From Desulfosudis sp034189195 (GTDB lineage Bacteria > Desulfobacterota > Desulfobacteria > Desulfobacterales > Desulfosudaceae), in contig JAXHVI010000251.1 of assembly GCA_034189195.1 (NCBI GenBank), forward strand, positions 9,891-73,890: DNA of 64,000 nucleotides. Direction: 5' to 3'. This document shows positions 52,135 to 60,778 of the stretch, in pieces. Within the stretch, counting starts at the first letter, position 1. Each line of letters begins with the position of its first letter. Below the pieces are notes generated by a model that was given only the letters and a program-made list of their open reading frames with translations, made no database searches and was not told where the DNA came from. A program made the translations under genes and the position numbers.

Positions 52135-54619
52135 GTTCTTCTCCATTGGTCAAAGCCGCGCCCTCATCGTCACTGTCGCCGTTCTCATCGTCCTCTTTTT
52201 CCGCCAGACGGGCCGCGCCCGTCACGGTTTCGCCCTCTTCCATGCCGATCAGCCGGACCCCCTGGGTGTTGCGGCTGATCACGGACACGCCGCCCACGGA
52301 AATGCGGATCAGCTTGCCCCGGTCGGTCATGATCATCAGTTCGTCATCGTCTTCCACCAGCAGAATGGCCACCACCTTGCCGTTGCGCTTGGTGGTCTTG
52401 ATGGTGATCACACCCTTGCCGCCCCGGCGGTTGACGGGATACTCGTCGATCTCGGTCCGTTTGCCGTAGCCGTTTTCCGTGATGGTCATCAGGGTGCTGC
52501 CGTGGCTTAACACCTCCATGCCCACCACGTGGTCATCCTTTTCCAGGGTCATGCCCTTCACGCCCCTGGCCAGGCGGCCCATGGGCCGCACGTCGGATTC
52601 CAAAAACCGCACCGACTTGCCGTTCCTCGACCCCAAAAACACGTTCAATAAACCATCGGTGATGCGGACCGCGATCAGTTCATCGCCGTCGGCCAGCCCC
52701 AGGGCAATCAGCCCGCCGGAACGGGGCCGGCTGTATTCCATGATGTCGGTCTTTTTCACCATGCCGTTGCGGGTGGCCATGAGGACAAAGAGCCCCGGCG
52801 AAAATTCCGGCACGCTGAGCACCGTGGCCAGGTCCTCGCCCTCGTTGAAGTTGAGCAGGTTCACGATGGCCGTGCCCCGGCTGGCCCGGCCGGCCTGGGG
52901 AATCTCGTACACCTTGCGCCAGAACACCCGGCCCCGGTTGGTAAAAAACAGGAAGGTGTCGTGGGAGGAGGCCACAAACAGGCGGTCCACAAAATCGTCT
53001 TCCCGTGTTCCCATGGCGGTCTTGCCCCGTCCGCCCCGGTGCTGCTTGCGATAGAGGGTGATGGGGTTGCGCTTGATGTAGCCGGCCCGGGACACGGTGA
53101 CCACCATCTCCTCTTTGGCGATCATGTCCTCCAGCAGGATCTCCTTTTTCTGGCCCATGATCTGGGTGCGCCGTTCGTCGCCGAATTCGGCCTTGAGATC
53201 GGCCAGCTCCTGTTTCACCAGGTCCAGAACGATGCGCTCGCTGCCCAGAATCTCGTTGAACCAGGCGATCTGCTTTAAGGTCTCTTTGTATTCCTCGAGA
53301 ATCTTTTCCCGCTCCAGGCCGGTGAGCTTCTGCAGGCGCATATCCAGAATGGCCTGGGCCTGAATCTGGGTCAGGCCGAATTGTTCCATCAGGCCGGTAC
53401 GGGCCTCGGCAGGGGACGCGGACCGGCGAATCAGGGCCACCACCTCGTCCAGGTTGTCTAAGGCGATCTTCAGGCCCTCTAAAATATGGGCCCGCTCCTC
53501 GGCTTTTCTCAGGTCGAACCGGGTCCGCCGGACAATGATCTCCTTGCGGTGAAGGATAAAATACTCAAGAATTTCCTTTAATGTCAGCAGCTCGGGCCGG
53601 TTGTTCACCACGGCCAGCATGTTGATGCCGAAGGTGTTTTCCAGCTGGGTGTGCTTGTAGAGCTGGTTGATCACCACGTCGGCAAACTGGTTTTTCTTCA
53701 AACCGATGGCAATGCGCATGCCCTCTTTGTCCGACTCGTCCCGAACGTACCGGATACCGTCGATGACCTTGTCCTTGACCAGTTCCGCGATTTTTTCGAT
53801 CAGCCGGGCCTTGTTCACCTGGTAGGGCAGCTCATCGATCACAATGGTTTCATCCTGATCGTCCTTCCCCTTTTCCACGAACACCCGGCCACGGACCCGA
53901 ATCTTGCCCCTGCCCGTGGCATAAGCCTCGGCAATGCCGTCGGTGCCGTGAATGATGCCGCTGGTGGGAAAATCCGGGCCCGGAACGTACTGCATCAGGG
54001 CTTCCACGGACATATCGGGATTGTCGATCAGGGCCGTGAGGGCGTCGGCCACCTCGGAAAGGTTGTGGGGCGGAATGTTGGTGGCCATGCCGACGGCAAT
54101 ACCGGAAGATCCGTTGATCAGCAGGGCCGGCAGCCGGGAGGGCAGCACCAGGGGCTCGGAAAGGCTCTCGTCGTAGTTGAGACCTGAATCCACGGTCTCC
54201 TTGTCGATGTCTTCCAGCATCAGGTGGGCCAGCTTCTGCATGCGGACTTCGGTGTACCGCATGGCCGCCGGCGAGTCGCCGTCCACGGAACCGAAGTTGC
54301 CCTGGCCGTCCACCAGCATGTACCGCATGGAAAAATCCTGGGCCATGCGCACAATGGCGTCATATACCGCGGTATCGCCGTGGGGATGATACTTGCCGAT
54401 CACATCGCCGACCACGCGGGCCGATTTCTTGTAGGGCTTGTTCCAGTCGTTCTTCAGTTCATGCATGGCAAAAAGGATGCGGCGATGCACCGGCTTGAGC
54501 CCGTCCCGCACATCGGGCAGGGCGCGGCCGATGATCACGCTCATGGCGTAATCCAGGTAGGATTTGCGCATCTCTTTTTCGATGCTTACTTCTTCGTGGC
54601 GAACAGCGGTCTCTTCCAT
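52127..54619 (-). CDS. gyrA: DNA gyrase subunit A
   Basis: Breakage-reunion subunit, 830 residues. It has RALPDVRDGLKPVHRRILFA, the quinolone region HPHGDTAVYDAIVRMAQ (Thr at the E. coli Ser83 position, Asp at the 87 position), and the catalytic Tyr in DSPAAMRYTEVRM. The C-terminal beta-pinwheel includes the GyrA box NRRGGKG, confirming gyrase rather than topoisomerase IV. The acidic tail (EKEDDENGDSDDEG) is short. It overlaps gpsA at its 3' end. gyrB is not in the window. Confidence 0.96.
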   Translation of the reverse strand: MEETAVRHEEVSIEKEMRKSYLDYAMSVIIGRALPDVRDGLKPVHRRILFAMHELKNDWNKPYKKSARVVGDVIGKYHPHGDTAVYDAIVRMAQDFSMRYMLVDGQGNFGSVDGDSPAAMRYTEVRMQKLAHLMLEDIDKETVDSGLNYDESLSEPLVLPSRLPALLINGSSGIAVGMATNIPPHNLSEVADALTALIDNPDMSVEALMQYVPGPDFPTSGIIHGTDGIAEAYATGRGKIRVRGRVFVEKGKDDQDETIVIDELPYQVNKARLIEKIAELVKDKVIDGIRYVRDESDKEGMRIAIGLKKNQFADVVINQLYKHTQLENTFGINMLAVVNNRPELLTLKEILEYFILHRKEIIVRRTRFDLRKAEERAHILEGLKIALDNLDEVVALIRRSASPAEARTGLMEQFGLTQIQAQAILDMRLQKLTGLEREKILEEYKETLKQIAWFNEILGSERIVLDLVKQELADLKAEFGDERRTQIMGQKKEILLEDMIAKEEMVVTVSRAGYIKRNPITLYRKQHRGGRGKTAMGTREDDFVDRLFVASSHDTFLFFTNRGRVFWRKVYEIPQAGRASRGTAIVNLLNFNEGEDLATVLSVPEFSPGLFVLMATRNGMVKKTDIMEYSRPRSGGLIALGLADGDELIAVRITDGLLNVFLGSRNGKSVRFLESDVRPMGRLARGVKGMTLEKDDHVVGMEVLSHGSTLMTITENGYGKRTEIDEYPVNRRGGKGVITIKTTKRNGKVVAILLVEDDDELMIMTDRGKLIRISVGGVSVISRNTQGVRLIGMEEGETVTGAARLAEKEDDENGDSDDEGAALTNGEEHE

Positions 54620-54697
54620 TGGTGTGTTACCTTTTTAAAACCATTCCCTTGATACCGGTATTGTACAGCCGTCCCGCACGGCGCGGGCCTGTGCCGC

Positions 54698-54853
54698 CTA
54701 TCTGGCGATAAACCCGCCGGCGGCCAGCAGCAGCATGAACTCGTAGGTAAACACCGCCGTGTAATTGCCCATGAAGTGAAACACGATACCGCCGCCGATA
54801 ATGGCCGGCACGCCGAACACCACCATTGTTCCCAGCAGTCTTGCAATACTCAT
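54698..54853 (-). CDS. Small membrane protein (51 residues) between thiolase and gyrA genes
   Basis: Short ORF with a strong AAGGAG 7-8 bases before the ATG. The product has two hydrophobic segments, LLGTMVVFGVPAIIGGGIVF and AVFTYEFMLLLAAGGFIA, joined by HFMGNYT, and ends with a single Arg. It is predicted to be a two-pass inner-membrane peptide. It lies 36 bases after the thiolase stop, so cotranscription is likely. No family name can be given. Confidence 0.7.
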   Translation of the reverse strand: MSIARLLGTMVVFGVPAIIGGGIVFHFMGNYTAVFTYEFMLLLAAGGFIAR

Positions 54854-54889
54854 CTTCGTTACTCCTTGTTCATAAAACTGTAATGTTGA

Positions 54890-56179
54890 CTATTTTCTTT
54901 CAATCACCATGGCCATGCCCATGCCGCCGCCGATGCACATGGAAATCAGGCCGGTGGTGTATCCCTTTCGCTTCATGTGGTGCAGGGCCGTCACGGTCTG
55001 GCGGGCCCCGGTGCAGCCGATGGGATGGCCCAGGGAGATGCCGGAACCCAGTTCGTTGGGTTTTTCCGTGTCAATGCCCAGCTCCCGCATGCATCCGATG
55101 GCCTGGGAGGCAAAGGCCTCGTTGAGTTCGATCATCTCCATGTCGGCCATGGTCATGCCCGTGCTTTTCATCACCTTTCTCACCGCCGGCACCGGCCCCA
55201 GCCCCATGTAGGCCGGATCCAGGCCGCCCGCGGCAAACCCTTTAATGGAAACCGACGCGTCCAGGCCCAGTTCCTTTGCCTTGTCCTCGCTCATCAGGAT
55301 CACGGCGGCGGCGGCATCGTTGATGCCGGACGCATTGCCCGCGGTCACGGTGCCGTCCTTGGCAAACACCGGCTTTAAACCGGACATCTTGGCCATGTCG
55401 GTGTCCATGGGCCGTTCGTCGGTGTCAAACACCACGTCCCCCTTGCGCGAGGGCATCACCACCGGCACGATCTCCTGGGCGAAAATGCCGTCGGTGATGG
55501 CTTTTCTGGCCCGGTTGTGGCTCAGCACGCCCAGCTCGTCCTGCTCCTTGCGGCCGATATCGTAGAGCCGGGCGATGTTTTCCGCGGTGACACCCATGTG
55601 GTAGCCGTAAAAAATCTCGTACAGGCCGTCAAACACCATCAGGTCGTATACTTCGCCCACGCCGGTAAGCTCCATGCGGTGGCCCCACCGGGCCTTGGGA
55701 AGGGCCATGGGCGCCATGCTCATGTTCTCCTGGCCACCGGCCACCACCACGTCGGCCTGGCCCGTCAGAATGGCCGAAGCACCCAGGGCCACGGCCTTGA
55801 GGCCGGACCCGCAGATCTTGTTCACGGTCATGGCCGGGGTCTCCTTGGGCAGGCCGGCCCGGATCATGGCCTGCCGGCCCGTGTTCTGACCCTGGCCCGC
55901 CTGCAGGACGTTGCCCATGATCACCTCATCGATCACCACCGGCACGGCCCCTTCTTCCCAGTCGTAGGCCTTGTTCTCCAGCTCGATACGGCCCTGGTCC
56001 CTGAGCCGGTCCGGCGCCGCTCCGGTCATCAGGTCGCTGACAACGGGCCGCAGGCCCGCTTTTTTCAGAACGCCCCGCATCACCACGGCCCCCAGGTCCA
56101 CCACGGGCACTGTCTTGAGGGAGCCGCCGAAAGAACCGATGGCGGTGCGCACGCCTTCCACGATCACTACTTTTCTCAT
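54890..56179 (-). CDS. Acetyl-CoA C-acyltransferase (thiolase) with an N-terminal insertion
   Basis: Thiolase, 429 residues, for fatty-acid beta-oxidation or acetoacetyl-CoA formation. The nucleophilic Cys is in MTVNKICGSGLKAVALG, with the NEAFA motif, GHPIGCTGARQ (catalytic His) and CIGGGMGMAMV (second Cys). Compared with a standard ~390-residue thiolase it has about 35 extra residues after position 45 (VSDLMTGAAPDRLRDQGRIE ...), just before DEVIMGNVLQAGQGQN. The start MRKVVIVEGVRTAIG is standard. Unlinked to a beta-oxidation operon, so substrate chain length is open. Confidence 0.92.
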   Translation of the reverse strand: MRKVVIVEGVRTAIGSFGGSLKTVPVVDLGAVVMRGVLKKAGLRPVVSDLMTGAAPDRLRDQGRIELENKAYDWEEGAVPVVIDEVIMGNVLQAGQGQNTGRQAMIRAGLPKETPAMTVNKICGSGLKAVALGASAILTGQADVVVAGGQENMSMAPMALPKARWGHRMELTGVGEVYDLMVFDGLYEIFYGYHMGVTAENIARLYDIGRKEQDELGVLSHNRARKAITDGIFAQEIVPVVMPSRKGDVVFDTDERPMDTDMAKMSGLKPVFAKDGTVTAGNASGINDAAAAVILMSEDKAKELGLDASVSIKGFAAGGLDPAYMGLGPVPAVRKVMKSTGMTMADMEMIELNEAFASQAIGCMRELGIDTEKPNELGSGISLGHPIGCTGARQTVTALHHMKRKGYTTGLISMCIGGGMGMAMVIERK

Positions 56180-56212
56180 GCCTTACTCCTTGTTTAGTTT
56201 CCATCCATAAAT

Positions 56213-56305
56213 GGCCTTTTTCCGCAATCTCTGTGTCAAACTGCGGGCTTCCTTGTGCGGCGTACAACAGTACGCCTCCGCGTCAGCCCTTGTTTTCCTT
56301 GATCT
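56213..56305. repeat. Dispersed repeat with GTACGCC core, diverged copy 3
   Basis: GCAATCTCTGTGTCAAACTG, then GTGCGGCGTACAACAGTACG and CCTCCGCGTC: block order as at 28416 and 59551, but more mutated. It lies in the aspS-thiolase spacer. Confidence 0.55.
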
Positions 56306-56348
56306 TGCGAAAAAATTCTCATTTTTGGATTGGAAACACCACATGGTG

Positions 56349-56369
56349 CCATCCATGTTACATGGATGG
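56349..56369. other. Perfect hairpin centred on the aspS stop codon
   Basis: CCATCCATG-TTA-CATGGATGG: a nine-base perfect inverted repeat with the aspS stop (TAA on the minus strand) as the three-base loop. A second small palindrome (CACCACATGGTG) follows. No U run, so probably not a factor-independent terminator; it may protect the 3' end. Confidence 0.5.
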
Positions 56370-58139
56370 ACACTTGTTTATATCCGCTGTTACTTTGATA
56401 AACAGTTCATCCAGCTGTTTTTTGTCCGCCGGAGACGGGGCATCGGTCAGGGCGCAGGCCGCTTTCTGGGTCTTGGGAAACGCGATCACCTCGCGAATGG
56501 AGGACTCGCCGCACAGAAGCATCACCAGCCGGTCAAATCCAAAGGCCATGCCGCCGTGGGGCGGGGCACCGGAATCCAGGGCGTCGAGCAGAAAGCCGAA
56601 CTTGGCCGTGTAGTCTTCCGGGGCCATGCCCAGGGCCTCAAACATCCTTTCCTGCACCTGCCGGTTGTGAATACGAATGCTGCCGCCGCCGATCTCGGTG
56701 CCGTTCAACACCAGGTCGTAGGCCCGGGACCGCACCGCCTCGGGGTTGGTTTCCAGATTTTCCATGTTTGCATCGTGGGGCGCGGTAAAGGGATGGTGCT
56801 TGGCCTGGTAGCGCTTTTCGGTTTCATCGTATTCGAAAAAGGGGAAATCCGTGACCCACAGAAAACATTTTGTGTTTTTGTCCACCAGTCCCAGCCGCTC
56901 GCCGATACGGTTTCTCAGGTTGCCCAGGCTGTCGTTGACAATGGACGCGGCATCGGCGCCGAAAAAGACCAGGTCGCCGGTCTCCATGTTCAGCCGCCGG
57001 GTCATGGCCGCCTTCTCCTCGTCGGTGAAGAACTTGGCAATGGGGGACTGCCACCCGTCCTCTCTGACCTTGACCCAGGCCAGGCCCCGGGCCCTGTAGA
57101 CGGCCACGAACGCGGTGTAGTCGTCCAGCTCCTTGCGGGTAAACTCGGCGCACCCCTTGGCGTTTAAGGCCTTGACAATGCCGCCGTTCTTCACCGCGCC
57201 GGAAAAGACCTGGAATCCGCACTCAGCCGCGATATCGGTGATATCCACCAGTTTCATGTCAAACCGCAGGTCGGGCTTGTCCAATCCATAGTCGGCCATG
57301 GCCTGGTCGTAGGTCATGCGGGGAAAAGGCAGATCCACGGTTTCACCGGTGACCTGACGGACCACGTTGGCGACCAGCCCTTCGCCGATGGACATGACAT
57401 CCTCCTCACCCACAAAGGACATCTCCAGGTCGATCTGGGTGAACTCGGGCTGGCGGTCGGCCCGCAGGTCTTCATCCCGGAAGCACCGGACAATCTGGTA
57501 ATACCGGTCAAACCCGGCCACCATCAGCATCTGCTTGAAAAGCTGGGGCGACTGGGGAAGGGCGTAAAAAGTGCCGGGATTGACCCGGCTGGGCACCAGG
57601 TAGTCCCTGGCCCCTTCCGGGGTGTTGCGGGTAAGAAACGGGGTCTCAATGTCCAAAAAACCCCGGCTGTTGAGATACTCCCGGGCCGCCATACCGGCCC
57701 GGTGACGGGCCAGAAGATTTTTCTGCATGGCCGGCCGGCGCAGGTCCACAAACCGGTGCTTGAGCCGGATCGATTCGGACACGTCGATCCGGTCCTCGAT
57801 CATAAAAGGCGGTGTCTTGGCCGTGTTTAAAATGGCCAGCTCGCTGGCCGCCACCTCGATCTCTCCGGTGGTCAGTTTGGGGTTGACCATGTCGTCGGGC
57901 CGCCTTTCCACCTTGCCCTTTACGCAGATCACGTATTCGTTGCGAATGTCGTGGGCCTTGGCGTGCACCGCCGGCTCCCGGTCCGGATTGAACACCACCT
58001 GGGTGATGCCCTCGCGATCCCGCAGGTCTACAAAAATAACCCCGCCATGATCCCGGCGACGCTGCACCCAGCCGGCCAGCACCACCTCGGTGCCCGCGGA
58101 CGCCGCGGAAAGCGCGTTGCAGGTGTGGGTCCGTCTCAT
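56358..58139 (-). CDS. aspS: Aspartyl-tRNA synthetase
   Basis: Class IIb synthetase, 593 residues. N-terminal OB-fold (EVVLAGWVQRRRDHGGVIFV), motif 2 CFRDEDLRADRQPEFTQIDL, the bacterial GAD insert domain (residues ~300-420), and motif 3 GGMAFGFDRLVMLLCG. The ATG at 58139 matches E. coli-type N-termini; a GTG at 58160 would add seven residues (VVDTLGN) and also fits some relatives. It lies directly after hisS. Whether it also charges tRNA-Asn cannot be read here. Confidence 0.96.
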   Translation of the reverse strand: MRRTHTCNALSAASAGTEVVLAGWVQRRRDHGGVIFVDLRDREGITQVVFNPDREPAVHAKAHDIRNEYVICVKGKVERRPDDMVNPKLTTGEIEVAASELAILNTAKTPPFMIEDRIDVSESIRLKHRFVDLRRPAMQKNLLARHRAGMAAREYLNSRGFLDIETPFLTRNTPEGARDYLVPSRVNPGTFYALPQSPQLFKQMLMVAGFDRYYQIVRCFRDEDLRADRQPEFTQIDLEMSFVGEEDVMSIGEGLVANVVRQVTGETVDLPFPRMTYDQAMADYGLDKPDLRFDMKLVDITDIAAECGFQVFSGAVKNGGIVKALNAKGCAEFTRKELDDYTAFVAVYRARGLAWVKVREDGWQSPIAKFFTDEEKAAMTRRLNMETGDLVFFGADAASIVNDSLGNLRNRIGERLGLVDKNTKCFLWVTDFPFFEYDETEKRYQAKHHPFTAPHDANMENLETNPEAVRSRAYDLVLNGTEIGGGSIRIHNRQVQERMFEALGMAPEDYTAKFGFLLDALDSGAPPHGGMAFGFDRLVMLLCGESSIREVIAFPKTQKAACALTDAPSPADKKQLDELFIKVTADINKCPSM

Positions 58140-58165
58140 ATTTCCCAGGGTGTCAACCACTTGCT

Positions 58166-59437
58166 TTAGTTCTCCTGTCTGTTGCCCATCATCGTTATCA
58201 GCGCGCCGGGCACGTCCCCAAGGGGAATCTCCTGCTGCGCCTTTGTCTTCATGTCTCTTAAAATCAGGCGGCCGGTTTCCATCTCGGCGTCGCCCGCGAT
58301 CAGCACATGGGAGGCGTTCCACTTGTCGGCGGTTTTCATCTGGCTTTTCAGGCCCCGCTCCTCCAGGCTCATTTCAACTTCAAATCCCCGGCGGTTGAGC
58401 GCGCACATCCACCCGAAGGCCCTGCGCCGGGCCGCCTCGCCCAGGGCCGCGATAAAAAGCCGGGGGTGGGCGGCATCGGACACGGTTTCCTCCATTGCCA
58501 CCAGTTCCACCAGCCGCTCCAGGCCCACGGCAAACCCAACGGCCGGCTGGTCCGGCCCGCCCAGCAGCTTCACCAGTTCATCGTACCGGCCCCCGCCGGC
58601 AATGGCGCTCTGGGCCCCCAGCCGGTCGGTCTGAATTTCAAACGTGGTGCGGGTGTAGTAGTCAAGGCCCCTGACCAGGCGCTTGTCGATGTCAAACCCC
58701 ACGCCCAGGTCCGTCAGAAGGCCAGTGACTTCGTTAAAATGGGCCGCGCAGCCGGGGCAGAGGAAATCGGTGATCTGCGGGGCCTCGGCCGATACCCGGC
58801 GGCACCGGTCCACCTTGCAGTCCAGCACCCGCAACGGATTGCGGTCAATGCGCCGGGTGCAGTCCTCGCACAGGTCGGCCTTTCGGCCTTCCAAAAAAGA
58901 GAGCAGCCGCTGTTTGAAGGCCGGCCGGCACTGGGCGCACCCCAGGGAGTTGATATGCACCCGGGTGTCTTTCAGGCCAAGGGCTGAGAACAGGGTCATC
59001 AGCATGAAGATCAACTGGGCGTCCATGTAGGGCGCGGCCACGCCAAAGGCCTCGGCATTGATCTGGTGAAACTGCCGGTACCGGCCCTTCTGGGGCCGTT
59101 CCCGCCGGAACATGGGGCCGATGGTGTAGAGCTTGGCCACCGGTGTGTCGGCATAAAGCTTGTGCTGAATATAGGCCCGCACCACCGAGGCGGTGGCTTC
59201 CGGCCGCAATGTTACCAGATCGCCGCCCCGGTCCTCGAAGGTGTACATCTCTTTTTCAACAATATCGGTATCTTCTCCGATACTTCGCTTGAACAGCTCG
59301 GTGCGTTCCATCACCGGGGGCCGAATCTCGGAAAAACCAAAGGCGCCAAAAGTGCCGGCCGCCAGGGTCTCGATGCGCCGCCACCGGTCCGCCTCGCCGG
59401 GCAGAATATCCTTGAATCCTTTAATTAACTGTAACAT
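58166..59437 (-). CDS. hisS: Histidyl-tRNA synthetase
   Basis: Class IIa synthetase, 423 residues. Motif 1 region LIKGFKDILPGEADRWRRIE and EIRPPVMERTELFKRSIGED; motif 2 FRRERPQKGRYRQFHQINAE; histidine-A loop GLDYYTRTTFEIQ; motif 3 AVGFAVGLERLVELV. A cysteine-rich segment (CAQCRPAF ... CEDCTRRI ... CKVDRCRR ... CPGCAAHF) near residues 185-250 is part of the insertion domain and may bind zinc. Order hisS-aspS is common in bacteria. A long repeat-filled spacer lies upstream. Confidence 0.97.
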   Translation of the reverse strand: MLQLIKGFKDILPGEADRWRRIETLAAGTFGAFGFSEIRPPVMERTELFKRSIGEDTDIVEKEMYTFEDRGGDLVTLRPEATASVVRAYIQHKLYADTPVAKLYTIGPMFRRERPQKGRYRQFHQINAEAFGVAAPYMDAQLIFMLMTLFSALGLKDTRVHINSLGCAQCRPAFKQRLLSFLEGRKADLCEDCTRRIDRNPLRVLDCKVDRCRRVSAEAPQITDFLCPGCAAHFNEVTGLLTDLGVGFDIDKRLVRGLDYYTRTTFEIQTDRLGAQSAIAGGGRYDELVKLLGGPDQPAVGFAVGLERLVELVAMEETVSDAAHPRLFIAALGEAARRRAFGWMCALNRRGFEVEMSLEERGLKSQMKTADKWNASHVLIAGDAEMETGRLILRDMKTKAQQEIPLGDVPGALITMMGNRQEN

Positions 59438-59550
59438 TTATATTTTTTAACGCTTTCGATGAGTGTCAGGGTGCTCTCGCATCCCTTTTTATGAATCAGG
59501 TTAATGTATATGGCAGGCCCACTTTAGTCAACAGTTTATATTATATATGG

Positions 59551-59653
59551 CGACGCCGTAAAACCCCAATTTCTGTGTTGCGCCGCACCCCTCGTCACTG
59601 CGGCGTACGACCAGTACGCCTCATTCCTCTGGGCTTGTGCGCCTTGAACTTGA
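59551..59653. repeat. Dispersed repeat with GTACGACCAGTACGCC core, copy 2
   Basis: GCCGTAAAACCCCAATTTCT, then CCCTCGTCACTGCGGCGTAC, GTACGCCTCATTCC and CGCCTTGAACTTGACC. It closely matches 28416-28545. Confidence 0.8.
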
Positions 59654-59655
59654 CC

Positions 59656-59924
59656 CGGACATTTCATGAAATTTTTCGGCGTGAGTGAATATTCATATCA
59701 AACACAGTCTGTTGCAACAAAATTCAGGCTTTTTTGCAAAACACAAACTGTCATGAGCGGGGTGAGGCTTTTTTCGCCAATTTGTATGTCGAAAATTTCA
59801 CCCTTCGGGCGAGTCACCTTGGCCGCATCTGCTGTGTTGCAGGCCGCTTGCGGTAGATTGACTACAGCTTCGCGTCCTGCGCCTTGCATCTGCGACCAAA
59901 TCAACTCGTGAAATATCCGGGTTA
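59656..59924. repeat. MITE-like dispersed repeat, copy B
   Basis: Starts CATTTCATGAAATTTTTCGG and ends ACTCGTGAAATATCCGGG. It shares ordered blocks with copy A (21036-21367): AACACAAACTGTCATGA, CTTCGGGCGAGT and CATCTGCGACCAAATCAACT. No protein is encoded. Confidence 0.75.
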
Positions 59925-60082
59925 GGGTTTTACGGCGCCGCCACAGCTTTGGCTTTTCGGCTTTTATTTAGAACAAAATAGAATGGTTATCTATCAACTG
60001 GGAATGACATTGAGTGGAGTGGATGCTCTCGCCCCGGATAGTGCTTCCCATCACCACAATATTCTGTTATAATTCTAAATCT

Positions 60083-60610
60083 ATGAAAAAAGAGATCCTT
60101 TCAAGACTCAAGGTGTGGCAGGGGGATATCACTACCCTGGAAGTGGATGCCATTGTCAATGCCGCAAACAAGACCCTGCTGGGCGGGGGCGGCGTGGACG
60201 GGGCCATTCACCGGGCCGCGGGCCCTGAGCTGCTGGCCGAGTGCAAAACCCTGGGCGGATGCGATACCGGCCAGGCTAAAATCACCGGGGGCTACCGGCT
60301 GCCGGCAAAATTCGTGATCCACACCGTGGGCCCGGTTTACAGCCGGTCCAACCCCAATGTGGCAAGGCTTCTGGCAGACTGTTACACCAACAGCCTGAAA
60401 CTGGCAAAAGACCAGGGCCTGGCCTCGGTCGCCTTTCCGGCCGTCAGTTGCGGGGTTTACGGCTACCCCATGAAGGATGCCTGCAAGATTGCGGTGGACA
60501 CGGTGTGCGATTTTCTTGAGACCGACCGGACCATCAAACAGGTAATTTTCGCGCTTTTTTCCGACGACGCGGTCAGGGTGTATGAGGCATATCTGACAGG
60601 CCTTGCATAA
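60083..60610 (+). CDS. Macrodomain protein (O-acetyl-ADP-ribose deacetylase type)
   Basis: ADP-ribose-binding macrodomain, 175 residues, YmdB/MacroD-like. Conserved motifs are GDITTLEVDAIVNAANKTLL, then GGGGVDGAIHRAAGPELL, YRLPAKFVIHTVGP and AFPAVSCGVYGYPMKDACKI. Predicted to remove acetyl or ADP-ribose groups from metabolites or proteins in the cytoplasm. Start ATG 60083; a TATAAT lies at 60068-60073, only nine bases before the ATG, so the message could be nearly leaderless. No Shine-Dalgarno is apparent. No toxin or ADP-ribosyltransferase partner is adjacent. Confidence 0.9.
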   Translation: MKKEILSRLKVWQGDITTLEVDAIVNAANKTLLGGGGVDGAIHRAAGPELLAECKTLGGCDTGQAKITGGYRLPAKFVIHTVGPVYSRSNPNVARLLADCYTNSLKLAKDQGLASVAFPAVSCGVYGYPMKDACKIAVDTVCDFLETDRTIKQVIFALFSDDAVRVYEAYLTGLA

Positions 60611-60649
60611 TTTTTATCACAACGAACCGTAATGGTGGGAAAAAGATAG

Positions 60650-60678
60650 TTGACAAACAGCGGTTCCATCATTAGGTT
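60650..60678 (+). promoter_or_regulatory. Candidate sigma-70 promoter for the selenoprotein gene
   Basis: TTGACA (60650-60655), 17-base spacer, TAGGTT (60673-60678), about 100 bases before the ATG. The -35 is perfect, the -10 weak. Confidence 0.45.
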
Positions 60679-60778
60679 ACGAGAACGGTAATAGCAACAG
60701 CTCTGTTAAAGCAGACAAACCGCCGGGAACATACCGGCTTTTACGGCATCGGGATCCGGTGCCAGAAGGAGGTTTCTC

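Noticed and set aside
60722..60742. GCCGG/CCGGC hairpin followed by TTTT upstream of the selenoprotein gene as a terminator or attenuator
   Set aside because: Only five base pairs and a short T run; not strong enough to support a call.
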